Shown here: positions 1 through 7,981 of the stretch, in pieces
Layout: each line of letters starts with the position of its first letter
Position numbering within the stretch: position 1 is the stretch's first letter
Notes under the pieces: model-generated
Told to the model about the DNA's origin: nothing
What the model saw: only the letters and a program-made list of their open reading frames with translations
The model's database searches: none
Position numbers and translations under genes: made by a program
NCBI RefSeq assembly: GCF_016756595.1
Contig: NZ_AP023257.1
Location: 3,426,001 to 3,490,000, forward strand
DNA: 64,000 nucleotides
Reading direction: 5' to 3'
From: Mesorhizobium sp. L-2-11
Lineage (GTDB): Bacteria > Pseudomonadota > Alphaproteobacteria > Rhizobiales > Rhizobiaceae

Positions 1-67
1 CGGTGGTTTGATTGTTGCAGCCGGCCAGCAAAATGGCCGCCGCGAGAAGCGCCGCTGAACGAATCAC
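1..67 (-). CDS. Lipoprotein N-terminus (partial, runs off the left edge)
   Basis: Read on the minus strand from a GTG start at 65-67, this gives a typical lipoprotein leader: MIRS, a run of Ala/Leu/Ile, then the lipobox LAGC with the acylated Cys at residue 17, followed by NNQTT before the window ends. An AAGGGG ribosome-binding site lies about 8 bases upstream of the GTG. Only 22 residues are visible, so the mature function is unknown. It is divergent from the secreted repeat protein that follows, and the two share the 68-254 intergenic region. The start and lipobox are seen directly; membrane anchoring by the Lgt/LspA pathway is inferred from the motif. Confidence 0.6.
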   Translation of the reverse strand, partial: MIRSAALLAAAILLAGCNNQTT

Positions 68-254
68 TAAGTGTCCCCTTTGGTGGATCGCCATAATCCT
101 GAAGAGGTATGGTAAATCAACCCTGAGAATCGCGATTGCACGGGAACAAATTGTTTGCCATACTTAATAAAGTGTTACCGATGGTCGGTAACATTGACCC
201 TTCGCGCAACCAAAGGGGACGGGAGCGCCTTTTTTCCCTCAAAGGAGGAAGAAA

Positions 255-815
255 ATGCACCTGTACCCTGACGTCTCGAGCACGATTCTAAGAATACTAC
301 TCCTTTCATCCGCTGCCTTCACGGTGGCAATGATCACACCGGCAACTGCACAGCAGAGTCCGCGTCCGCGGCTTGCGGCTGCACAGTGCCAACCTCTCAC
401 TGAAGCCAATTTCGCGGTTTGCTGTATTGCAGCCAACCGCACCAGCATTCTCTCCGCCGAGCAAATCGATATGTGCCCGCCGATTACCACGGCCCTTATT
501 GCCGCCGTCTTGAACGATGGCGGCGATGGTGATGGCGACGGTGATGGTGACGGCGACGGCGACGGCGACGGCGATGGTGACGGTGATGGCGATGGCGACG
601 GTGACGGCGATGGCGACGGTGACGGCGATGGCGACGGCGGTGGCGGTGGCGGCGGCGGCGGCGGTGGTGGCGGCGGCGGCGGCGGCACCGGTGGCAGCGG
701 CGGCAGCGGCGGCAGCGGCGGCAGCGGCGGCAGTGGCGGCAGCGGCGGCAGTGGCGGCAGTGGCGGCAGCGGCGGTGGCGGCGGCAGTGGCGGCAGCGGC
801 GGCAGCGGCGGCTAA
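255..815 (+). CDS. Secreted Cys-motif / Gly-Asp / poly-Gly / Gly-Gly-Ser repeat protein
   Basis: A 186-residue protein with an excellent ribosome-binding site (AAGGAGG at 242-248). Residues 1-32 form a signal peptide with probable cleavage after ATA. A short globular-looking segment follows with four cysteines (C45, adjacent C56-C57, C74). From about residue 90 the protein is pure low complexity: alternating Gly-Asp to about 127, poly-Gly to about 144, then Gly-Gly-Ser repeats to the stop. Alternating Asp could bind calcium, and the Gly/Ser tail would be disordered; both are inferences. I recognise no family. Synonymous codons vary (GAC/GAT, GGC/GGT), consistent with translation of the repeats rather than a simple microsatellite. 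A 12-bp hairpin follows the stop. It could be a cell-surface or matrix component; its link to the downstream enzymes is only positional. Confidence 0.7.
   Translation: MHLYPDVSSTILRILLLSSAAFTVAMITPATAQQSPRPRLAAAQCQPLTEANFAVCCIAANRTSILSAEQIDMCPPITTALIAAVLNDGGDGDGDGDGDGDGDGDGDGDGDGDGDGDGDGDGDGDGDGGGGGGGGGGGGGGGGGTGGSGGSGGSGGSGGSGGSGGSGGSGGSGGGGGSGGSGGSGG
519..812 (+). repeat. In-frame triplet/hexamer low-complexity tract
   Basis: About 290 bases of GGYGAY hexamers (Gly-Asp), then GGN (Gly), then GGCAGY GGC nonamers (Gly-Ser-Gly). The tract keeps the open frame of the secreted protein to its stop. It generates spurious Ala-, Pro- and Val-rich open frames on all other frames. Such tracts are prone to slippage and to assembly errors, so the exact copy number should be treated cautiously. 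Confidence 0.9.
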
Positions 816-847
816 CGACCCACCAGATATTTCGCTCGATAATCGTG

Positions 848-875
848 AAGGTGAGCGTCTAAAGACGCTCACCTT
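848..875 (+). terminator. 12-bp perfect hairpin after the repeat-protein gene
   Basis: AAGGTGAGCGTC and its exact complement flank a TAAA tetraloop, 33 bases after the stop at 815. No T-run follows, so it is a terminator-like or mRNA 3'-end-stabilising hairpin rather than a canonical intrinsic terminator. The rest of 876-1121 shows no convincing gene or site. Confidence 0.55.
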
Positions 876-1121
876 CCGCTTGGAATACTGAACAGGAGGG
901 CCGGCGCGAGGGTGGACTATCGGCCGCGAAACTATCCTCACCCGTGCCGGGCATCGTCGCACACCGGCCCTTCAATTGCAGCGACAAACCAGGATCTTCA
1001 CGGCTCTCTACGCTCATTTGGAGCCCGGCCCTGCAGCCGAGGCCGTTGCCGCCGCATGGATCGTGCCGTTACAGTCGGCAGTTGAAGAGCAGCCAAGAAC
1101 TCGATCAATCTCGGCGAAACC

Positions 1122-2312
1122 ATGTCCGCCCACCGGATTCAAACCTCCAAACGCCTCATGCCGAAGAAGAACTTTCATCGGCCCGAACGGTCTCCCGAAC
1201 GACCGACGATCGAGACGCTGCCGGAGGAGGTGGCAAGGATCCGAGATTTGGCGGAAGCCTGGATAATCCGCAATATTGGAAAAAAGGGCCTGTTTACCTA
1301 CAGTATCAATCCCTATACCGGCGAGAGATCTGAAAAAAACAATGAACTAAGACAGCTTATGTCATCGCGCACGTTAGCGGAAATGAGCGTCAAAGATCTC
1401 TCGCTTCGCCCTGTTCATCGCCGGAATTTGTCGTTCATCATGAATATCTGGTATAGGGAGGAGGGTGGTATTGGTTACATTGAATATGATGGCAAGTCAA
1501 AGCTCGGGGCGAATGCGATGCTGCTTCGCACATTCTCGGCAAGTCCTCACTTTGAACAGTTCCAGTTAAAGGCGAATGCAGCCGCGGATGGCATCCTTGC
1601 GCTCCAGAATGCAGACGGGTCCTTTCGACCTTGGCTAAAGGAGCCGAATTATTCTTTCGACGCGAAATACCTCTTAACATTTTACTCGGGGGAAGCATTA
1701 GTAGCTTTGCTTGAATATTATTTCCGGACTGGATTAACCCGGTATTTCGAAGAAGCGGCGCGCAGTGCAGAATTCTATTTAGAGGAATATGTCCGCAAGA
1801 TCGCCGATAACTTTTATCCGGCATACGTCCCTTGGCACACCATCGCATATCGGCATCTATTTGCGTTAACGAAAGCCGATAAATTCGCCGAGGCTGTGTT
1901 TACTCTGAACGACAAATTGCTTGAACTTCAGGACCGGTCACACAGGATTGGACGATTCTTCAATCCAGCAACCCCTCAGTACGGCCTCCCACACGCGTCC
2001 TCGGACGGAGTTTACACCGAGGGGCTTGCTTATGCATTCGAGGTGGCGCAGCGGACAGGGGAGGAGGTGAGAGCAGGGCGATACCTTGACGCTATTACGA
2101 TCTCGCTGAAAAACATCGCGTCGTTGCAGTATAGAGAAAAACTGGCTGAGTCTTCGCTTCCTTTCTATGTGTACCGAGGAGCCATCAGGACAAATGCAGA
2201 GAAAAATAGGTGGGCTCGCATAGACAATGCCCAGCATACGATAGACGCTATCCAGGCCCTTGGGAATTTTCTCGGAAGCAAGCAGGCTTCTACATTCGAG
2301 CCGTGGCCTTGA
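1122..2312 (+). CDS. Predicted alpha/alpha-toroid enzyme (glucuronyl-epimerase/glycosidase-like)
   Basis: A 396-residue soluble protein with no signal peptide or membrane segment. From about residue 120 it has helical-pair features of (alpha/alpha)-barrel carbohydrate enzymes: GILALQNADGSF, the aromatic segment FYSGEALVALLEYYFRTG, and YVPWHTIAYRHLFALT. These resemble the C-terminal part of D-glucuronyl C5-epimerases and related toroid proteins; this is pattern recognition and the reaction is not known. The start is uncertain: ATG 1122 has no strong ribosome-binding site, and ATG 1158 (residue 13) is an alternative. The DNA is richer in A/T and in codons such as TTA, ATA and AAA than nearby core genes, which suggests transfer. 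It lies 194 bases before an ATP-grasp gene on the same strand. That gap has no convincing gene. Confidence 0.5.
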   Translation: MSAHRIQTSKRLMPKKNFHRPERSPERPTIETLPEEVARIRDLAEAWIIRNIGKKGLFTYSINPYTGERSEKNNELRQLMSSRTLAEMSVKDLSLRPVHRRNLSFIMNIWYREEGGIGYIEYDGKSKLGANAMLLRTFSASPHFEQFQLKANAAADGILALQNADGSFRPWLKEPNYSFDAKYLLTFYSGEALVALLEYYFRTGLTRYFEEAARSAEFYLEEYVRKIADNFYPAYVPWHTIAYRHLFALTKADKFAEAVFTLNDKLLELQDRSHRIGRFFNPATPQYGLPHASSDGVYTEGLAYAFEVAQRTGEEVRAGRYLDAITISLKNIASLQYREKLAESSLPFYVYRGAIRTNAEKNRWARIDNAQHTIDAIQALGNFLGSKQASTFEPWP

Positions 2313-2506
2313 CTCCCGTCAAGGGACGACCGCGAGCCCGAACTGCTCAGGGCGTGTCTTTACCGGGCAGTGCGGCCAGCATCCCAGTCTGGATCTGTAC
2401 CATTTCGACCTTCAACGCCGCCCAGGATATTGCTCGTGGTTCTGCTTGACCGGCTCGAGCCATGATGCAAGCATGGCAAAGCGTTTTGAACACATCAGGC
2501 TCATAA

Positions 2507-3511
2507 ATGCCGACGTTGGAATATTTGTTGACCCCATCGCCGGAAGAGCTGGCGCAAACCCATGTGCTGTTTTTGGCGCGTCATGCGCTCGACTCCAGCC
2601 CGGAGCGCAGGGCCAAGTACGGCTACCACGTCGTCTACCATGCCATCATGCTCGAAACGCTGCGGGGGCTGGGCTTCAGGGTCACGCCTGCGAGCGAGCA
2701 CGAGGTGCTGTTCGGGCCTCTCGACTTCGATTTCCTCTATGCCATTCACTCTCATGCGATATTCGATGGTCACGAGCTCCTGGCGCCGGCAATCGCGGCC
2801 TATCGTGGCGTCCCGTGTCTCGGCGCATCGGCGTCAAGTCGGGCGGTCTCGGAAGACAAGGTATTGGCCAAGCAGTTGGCTGCTTCCCTGGGGCTCGATG
2901 TCGCGAAGCACAGGATCATGCAGCCAGGTGAGATCAGCAATGACAAGTTCAGCCTGCCCGGTTCGTGGATTGTCAAGCCGCGAGGGGGTATCGCTTCCGA
3001 TGCAATTGTAAAGGTCGAGAATGAAGCGGATTGGCGGGATGCGCTGGCAACCATCTCGGATCCGCGTCACGGCGGCCGTGAATTCATTGCAGAAGAGTTT
3101 GTGCCGGGCCTCAATCTGACGGTTCCAATTGTCGAGGGCTTCCCCCCGGGTTCATTGGCTGTCTTCGAGGAGCGCGGCCGCCCCGGCGACAATGTTCTGA
3201 CCAATGAAGCAAAGCGGGGGCTCAACAGTTCCTACAAGTCCGCTCCTTACGACGGACCGGGAGCCGAGGAGGTTTCGCAGGCAACCGCGCGATTGGTGGC
3301 CGAGATGTCGCCATTCGACTATGCCCGCTTCGACTTCCGTTATGATCCCGACACTCGGCGGACCGTTTTCATCGAAGTGAACATCGCCTGCAACATGGCG
3401 CCGGCCTCGGCGGTCTATCGTTCGGCCGCCCTGCATGGGATCAAATATGAAGAACTGGTGGGACATGTTTTGACGCACAGTCTCAGGCGTCAGAGAAAGC
3501 GGCAAAGATAA
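2507..3511 (+). CDS. ATP-grasp ligase, D-Ala-D-Ala-ligase-like
   Basis: 334 residues. The N-terminal third resembles a pre-ATP-grasp domain (VLFLARHALDSS). The ATP-grasp fold follows: a nucleotide-binding Lys in SWIVKPRGG near residue 160, the acidic hinge EFIAEEFVPGLN near 197, and the metal-binding end FIEVNIACNMAP near 296, equivalent to the EVN motif of D-Ala-D-Ala ligases. The family forms amide or peptide-like bonds through an acyl-phosphate. The substrate is unknown. The segment linking the last motif to the C-terminus (PASAVYRSAALHGIKYEELV) matches the usual ligase layout. It ends 41 bases before the acyltransferase-TPR gene, so the two are probably co-transcribed. Cell-wall D-Ala-D-Ala ligase (ddl) normally lies in the division/cell-wall cluster, so this is more likely a specialised paralogue. 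Confidence 0.7.
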   Translation: MPTLEYLLTPSPEELAQTHVLFLARHALDSSPERRAKYGYHVVYHAIMLETLRGLGFRVTPASEHEVLFGPLDFDFLYAIHSHAIFDGHELLAPAIAAYRGVPCLGASASSRAVSEDKVLAKQLAASLGLDVAKHRIMQPGEISNDKFSLPGSWIVKPRGGIASDAIVKVENEADWRDALATISDPRHGGREFIAEEFVPGLNLTVPIVEGFPPGSLAVFEERGRPGDNVLTNEAKRGLNSSYKSAPYDGPGAEEVSQATARLVAEMSPFDYARFDFRYDPDTRRTVFIEVNIACNMAPASAVYRSAALHGIKYEELVGHVLTHSLRRQRKRQR

Positions 3512-3552
3512 CCGCAAAACGCTCGATAAGGCACTTCAGTGATGGTCAGCGC

Positions 3553-5283
3553 ATGCAAATCGATATGGTTGACAAATTCGCAGCGTTGGAGCCGCTGAGA
3601 GAGAATTGGGACCGGATATATGACTCCGATCCGGAGGCAAACTTTTTCCTGTCCTGGCCATGGATGTCGAATTGGCTGCGACGCCCAGGTTGGGTGATCT
3701 TGGCTGCGCGGCCGTCTCCCGCAACAAACGAGTATGTCGCCTTCTTCCCTCTACAACTCGTCACCGGGCTTGATGAGCAGACGGGGGTTTTTTATAGCAG
3801 CATAAGGATGGCCGGCTCGTATTTTGCCACCTATACGGGCTTCATCTGCGTGCCCGAATTCGAAGAGCAAGTCATTTCGGCGTTCGCCGATCGCCTGCAG
3901 GCGCTGAATTGGAGAGCACTGCACTGCGACGACATTTCGATATCGGCCAGGCGCCGTCAAATGCTGCTCGGAAGCTTTTCCGACAACGATTTTGTCAAAG
4001 AAAAGATCGAACGACGTCGCCACACGACCCGGACAGGCGAAAATATAAATCACGACATCTATATGTATGTCGATTTGCCAGCCGATTGGGACGAATTCCT
4101 GGACGGCAACCTTGGCCCGAAAACCCGTCGTGATGTCCGCCATTTTCTTCGTCAGGTCGAAAATGGCGGAGAATACCGGATAAGTTTGGCGGACTTTGAG
4201 ACAATCCAAAGCGACCTGGAGGTCTTCTTTCAACTTTGGCTTACGCAGTGGGAGGCCAAGAGCCGTGTCTATGCTCAGGGTATTATTGCCAACTGCCGCT
4301 ATATGTTACTTGAATGCCACAAGGCGAGTGTACTGTTCGCGCCCGTGTTGTGGAAAGGCGATACTCCATTAGGAGTACACATTGCGTTTATCGACAAGTC
4401 AAAGCGTTCGCTCGTCTGTTTCCTCGTCAGCCGCAATCTCGCAATTCGCAAGCCTCCTCCGGGCCTGGTGCTTCACGCCTACAGCATCCGTTGGGCAATT
4501 CAAAACGGCCTCAGGACTTACGACCTTGGCACTGGAGATTTTTCCTACAAGTACAGTTTCGGATCGAAGGAGCGGCTTGTAGAGGGTGTCCGGATCGACC
4601 CCACCAACAGCCGCAGAAACAGGCTGGATCGAAGAAGCCTTCCCTCAGTGATGTCGTCGGTGCGAAAGCTGCGTCAGGAGGGGAAGCTCCATCTCGCGGA
4701 ACGCGGTTGCAGGCAGGTGCTCGAAACTGAACCGAGCAATCTGGAGGCGCGCCGGCTGCTGAACGAGGTTGTGGCGGCTAGGCATATTGAGGAGCAATTT
4801 GCGAGTGCGCTGCAACGCCATCGAGGCAAGCAATATTTGGATGCCCGGAGGATTTATCTGGAGGTACTCGCTGCAAATCCCCGGCATTACGGCGCTAATT
4901 ACATGTTGGGCGTTCTATGTCTTCAGGCCGGTCAGTATCAGGCAGCTGACACCTACCTGGCTCGTGCCACTGAGATCAATCCGAAAGCCGCAGCCGCCTA
5001 TAACAACAGGGGGCATGCCTTGCGCGGCCTGAAACGGTATGACGAGGCTCTCGCCTGCTACGAGAAAGCCATCGCGGTGAAACCCGATTTCGTGCAGGCC
5101 ATGAACAATCGGGGGGTTACGCTGCGGGCGTTGGGGCGCATTGATGAAGCGCTCGCCAGCTTTGACGAGGCGCTGACGCTCAAACCGGACTTTGCCAAGG
5201 CCTTAATCAATCGCAACCAGTTGCGCGTGCCTCTGCCGCGCGATCGTTTGTCCATCGCCGATGATGTGGACATCCTGGAGTAA
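3553..5283 (+). CDS. FemAB/BcsL-like acyltransferase fused to TPR repeats
   Basis: 576 residues in two parts. Residues 1 to about 345 look like a CelD/BcsL-type GNAT acyltransferase (Acetyltransf_6, related to FemAB): NFFLSWPWMSNWL at the N-terminus, KTRRDVRHFLRQ in the middle, and the typical end GLRTYDLGTGDFSYKYSFGSKE. Residues of about 370-560 are tetratricopeptide repeats, with clear units such as AAAYNNRGHALRGLKRYDEA and AMNNRGVTLRALGRIDEA. Known relatives transfer acyl or aminoacyl groups to polysaccharide, peptide or lipid acceptors. The TPR part probably docks a partner protein. With the upstream ATP-grasp gene this suggests a two-step activation and transfer system (inference). An in-frame ATG at 3565 is an alternative start. 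Confidence 0.65.
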   Translation: MQIDMVDKFAALEPLRENWDRIYDSDPEANFFLSWPWMSNWLRRPGWVILAARPSPATNEYVAFFPLQLVTGLDEQTGVFYSSIRMAGSYFATYTGFICVPEFEEQVISAFADRLQALNWRALHCDDISISARRRQMLLGSFSDNDFVKEKIERRRHTTRTGENINHDIYMYVDLPADWDEFLDGNLGPKTRRDVRHFLRQVENGGEYRISLADFETIQSDLEVFFQLWLTQWEAKSRVYAQGIIANCRYMLLECHKASVLFAPVLWKGDTPLGVHIAFIDKSKRSLVCFLVSRNLAIRKPPPGLVLHAYSIRWAIQNGLRTYDLGTGDFSYKYSFGSKERLVEGVRIDPTNSRRNRLDRRSLPSVMSSVRKLRQEGKLHLAERGCRQVLETEPSNLEARRLLNEVVAARHIEEQFASALQRHRGKQYLDARRIYLEVLAANPRHYGANYMLGVLCLQAGQYQAADTYLARATEINPKAAAAYNNRGHALRGLKRYDEALACYEKAIAVKPDFVQAMNNRGVTLRALGRIDEALASFDEALTLKPDFAKALINRNQLRVPLPRDRLSIADDVDILE

Positions 5284-5320
5284 AGCGCATCGCGTCTGAA
5301 TGGATTCATGCGACGCGCTT
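5282..5320. repeat. Rhizobial palindromic repeat unit
   Basis: Imperfect inverted repeat beginning within the TPR gene's stop codon: AAGCGC then TCGCGTCTGAAT, mirrored by ATTCATGCGACGCGCTT. I associate this motif with dispersed Mesorhizobium intergenic repeats. The remaining bases to 5453 show no gene. Confidence 0.55.
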
Positions 5321-5453
5321 AAAGTCGTGTTTCATGCACGTCGCAAGACCGCTGCGCACCCTCGGGTCAGGCCCAGCGTCAGGCTCGAGGGCATGCTTTT
5401 GCTACATGGATTTGGTCAAAGACGGGAATGGCTGGGTAAAACCCGTCGACCTG

Positions 5454-6518
5454 CTAGCCTTTCCACTCCATCGATAGTCCGTGCGGATCGCAGACCGCGA
5501 GCGTTTTTACCTTGCGATCGCCATCGAAGTATCTGCTGACCTTGAGAGGATTGAACGTCTCAGTGGGGTTGGGGTGTGCGACCTCGCCTTCCACGGTGAC
5601 GCGCCAGACCGGCGCCGTCTTGCTCGCCTCTAACAGGATATCGTTTATGCGTCGGTGTTGATCGCCAGAAAGCTGATAGCCCATTATCGTGTGATACACG
5701 CACCGGGCTTGATAAGGCGGAATCTCGGCCAGCGCAGAGCTCAGATTCAACACGGCGTCGCCGCCTCTGATCCGGGGCGGATGCGCGGCGGCGACCTTCA
5801 AGGCGCCATCCAGTTTTGTAAGCCGGTCAATGCGCTCGGGCCAGACAAGCGCCTTGAGCCACCGGCGTTCATTCTCATCCCGAACATCGGTCGGATAAAG
5901 TTCGAGGCCGATCCTCGATGCTATGGGAGGCGGGAACGTCCCCAATACAGGCACGCCGGGCCCTTCAAGGATGCAGGAAAGGACAAAATCCGCATCGGTC
6001 CACCGCTCCAGCTTCGGAGCGCCTTTTCCGTCCGTGTATCGATATCCATACCTGTCGAAGTTCAGGTTCAGGCCGGCGCTGGATCCGATCTCGACGAGGC
6101 CAAGGGGAGCGGCCGCTTCGCGCGCAACAAGAGCGAATGCGGGCAGCAGCAGCGCGCTGCGGCCAGCCTCGTTGGTGTTGGTGGCGCGCTTGGCGATGAT
6201 GTCGACGAGTTCGGCTTCGTGGGCACCGCAAAAAGCCGCGAAAAGTTCGAATGCGCGATCGTCGGCCGGCCGCGTTCCGCCCAGACTCGGATAATACTCC
6301 TTGAGCGGATGGTCGACGCCCCCAAGCAGGAGATACTGTACCGCGCCGAAGACAAGGTTCGCCGCCGGCTGACCCTTCCTGCGCCCTGCCGCCAGGCGCT
6401 GCAGCGCGACATCGTCCGCGATCCCAAGCGACAGCTTTTCATAGAGGGGAGAACCGCCACGACGAGACTCGTTGGCAAAGAAGCGGTAATAGTGAGCGCT
6501 TGTTTCAAACACCACCAT
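5454..6518 (-). CDS. DUF2332 family protein
   Basis: 354 residues, recognised as the DUF2332 family by ETSAHYYRFFANESRRG at the N-terminus, the motif VEIGSSAGLNLNFDRYGY near residue 140, and the end MEWKG. The GSSAGLN segment resembles a nucleotide- or SAM-binding loop, but the family has no established reaction. No signal peptide or membrane segment is visible. It is divergent from the alpha/beta hydrolase, with about 115 bases between the two starts that may hold both promoters. ATG at 6516-6518 is the first in frame. Confidence 0.8.
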   Translation of the reverse strand: MVVFETSAHYYRFFANESRRGGSPLYEKLSLGIADDVALQRLAAGRRKGQPAANLVFGAVQYLLLGGVDHPLKEYYPSLGGTRPADDRAFELFAAFCGAHEAELVDIIAKRATNTNEAGRSALLLPAFALVAREAAAPLGLVEIGSSAGLNLNFDRYGYRYTDGKGAPKLERWTDADFVLSCILEGPGVPVLGTFPPPIASRIGLELYPTDVRDENERRWLKALVWPERIDRLTKLDGALKVAAAHPPRIRGGDAVLNLSSALAEIPPYQARCVYHTIMGYQLSGDQHRRINDILLEASKTAPVWRVTVEGEVAHPNPTETFNPLKVSRYFDGDRKVKTLAVCDPHGLSMEWKG

Positions 6519-6633
6519 AGCACGAACCTTACGGGCAATAGATGTCTTGGATGTGGCTTCTACCTGTAATTGCCTTAATGCTTTCGGCCCAGTGGGTCAA
6601 GGAACCGGGCATACATTCCTGCGAGGCTGGCGG

Positions 6634-7566
6634 ATGAACGAAACCGTGGATGATAAACCTTCGGGATATACTGTCATTGATGGCGCCTTTCGCGATGAAT
6701 CGCGCAGCCGTTCGGTGCCGTACCGGCTTTATGCCCCCGCTGCCCTATCTGGCGCTTGCCCGTTGATCCTTGTGTCGCATGGCATCGGCGGATCGCGCGA
6801 GGCGATGCCTTACCTCGGGCGGCGCCTGGCGCAAAGCGGTTACGTGGCGGTGCACCTGCAGCATAGCGGGACGGACAGTTCGATCTGGCAGCAGGCAAAC
6901 TCTCTTGCGGAAGTCTACCGCATTCTTCGTGAAGCCATGTGGGACGCCAATGCTGCGCGCGCGCGCTTTCAGGACGTGCCCTTTGCCCTGCGCCAGCTTG
7001 CGCGCATGAACGGCGAGGGGCGGCTCGCCGGCCGCCTGGATTTGACACGCATCGGCATGGCCGGACACTCGTATGGAGGCGTCTCGACGATGGTTGCAGC
7101 AGGGCAGAGAATGGGTCCGGGCGGCCAGTGGTCGTTCAAGGAGCCAGGCATTCGCGCTGGCCTGGTGATGAGCCCGAACATACCCATCCAAGGCGGTGAG
7201 TTGGCCGCCCTATACCGCGATATCGATATCCCGCTGTTTCACATCACCGGCACGAAAGATGGCAATGCGGTGCCCGGCAACAAGGAATTCGATCCGATTC
7301 AGCGGACCCTTCCTTACGAAGCGCTGACCATCCCTCATCAATATCTGCTCGTTCTCGACGGTGCTGAGCACAATGCGTTTTCCGGCCTGAAGCACGGACC
7401 ACACGCCCACGGCCCCGAGGAGGAGACCCGCTACACTCGCCTTGTGCAAGACGGAGCAGTGTCGTTCTTCGATGCCTACCTGAATGGGAAAACGGCAGCT
7501 CTGGCGGCCCTTCGCCACGAATTTCAATCCGGCCTTGAGCCGACCGACAGGTTTGAATGGAAATAG
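6634..7566 (+). CDS. Alpha/beta hydrolase, dienelactone/PAF-acetylhydrolase-like
   Basis: 310 residues from ATG 6634. The frame stays open upstream to 6547, but the extra 29 residues look non-native and a GAGG precedes the ATG. The oxyanion-side motif LVSHGIGGSREAM lies near residue 50. The nucleophile elbow GHSYGG lies near 150, the acidic catalytic position is probably in TGTKDGNAVP, and the histidine is in DGAEHNAFSG. A cytosolic serine ester hydrolase is expected. The substrate cannot be named. The closest layout I recognise is the predicted-dienelactone-hydrolase group related to platelet-activating-factor acetylhydrolases. After its stop, 7567-7755 contains nothing I can support. Confidence 0.75.
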   Translation: MNETVDDKPSGYTVIDGAFRDESRSRSVPYRLYAPAALSGACPLILVSHGIGGSREAMPYLGRRLAQSGYVAVHLQHSGTDSSIWQQANSLAEVYRILREAMWDANAARARFQDVPFALRQLARMNGEGRLAGRLDLTRIGMAGHSYGGVSTMVAAGQRMGPGGQWSFKEPGIRAGLVMSPNIPIQGGELAALYRDIDIPLFHITGTKDGNAVPGNKEFDPIQRTLPYEALTIPHQYLLVLDGAEHNAFSGLKHGPHAHGPEEETRYTRLVQDGAVSFFDAYLNGKTAALAALRHEFQSGLEPTDRFEWK

Positions 7567-7755
7567 CGGGAAGTCGGCCAGCGTTCACGACAATTGTTCG
7601 ACCTGGATTCAATGTGGCAGGAGGGGAAGCAGGCAGTTTGATCTACTTCGAAAAACAGGCGTTTACCGCCCAACGCGGGCCGAATCGATGCGGCGCAAGC
7701 CGGCTCCCTGGAGGGAGTGCTTGACGAGAATCGGGCTTTAACAGCGCCGGCGGTT

Positions 7756-7962
7756 TCACTCAGCCTTCAGCACCTGGTGTTTGCTCAGCCAGTCACGAAT
7801 AATCAATCGAACGGCTTCAGGTCGCGAAACGTCATGCTCGGCGACGAATTGATCGACGCCAGCGAGCAAGTCAGGTTGCAAGCGGACCATAATTGGCGCG
7901 CCCTTTCCAGAAGGAGCCGGGCCGCGCCGTTTCTTTGATATCACGGTTTGTTGCTTTGGCAT
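7756..7962 (-). CDS. Small ribbon-helix-helix-like DNA-binding protein
   Basis: 68 residues: a basic N-terminus (MPKQQTVISKKRRG), then IMVRLQPDLLAGVDQFVAEH and SRPEAVRLIIRDWL. A short beta strand followed by two helices is the pattern of ribbon-helix-helix (CopG/Arc-like) proteins, often antitoxins or plasmid/phage regulators. No toxin partner is visible beside it: the next minus-strand item upstream is a helicase fragment. A perfect 12-bp palindrome lies 6 bases upstream of the start codon, a natural place for autoregulation. It sits in the decayed region next to tRNA-Glu, so it is probably a survivor of a mobile element. Confidence 0.6.
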   Translation of the reverse strand: MPKQQTVISKKRRGPAPSGKGAPIMVRLQPDLLAGVDQFVAEHDVSRPEAVRLIIRDWLSKHQVLKAE

Positions 7963-7968
7963 AAAAAC

Positions 7969-7980
7969 TCTGATATCAGA
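7969..7980 (-). promoter_or_regulatory. Palindromic operator candidate for the RHH-like gene
   Basis: TCTGATATCAGA is a perfect 12-bp palindrome immediately upstream of the 68-residue gene's start (7962). Ribbon-helix-helix repressors commonly bind short palindromes overlapping their own promoters. The binding is inferred. Confidence 0.4.
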
Positions 7981-7981
7981 A

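Noticed and set aside
239..962. Long Pro-Ser, Ala-Val-Thr and Ala-rich open frames on both strands over the repeat tract
   Set aside because: They are frame shadows of the GGN repeats. Only the plus frame from 255 has a signal peptide, a strong ribosome-binding site and a sensible stop.
2210..2506. Possible small precursor gene between the toroid and ATP-grasp genes
   Set aside because: The short frames (2210-2449 and 2260-2931) overlap the flanking genes, lack a ribosome-binding site and show no leader or core pattern.
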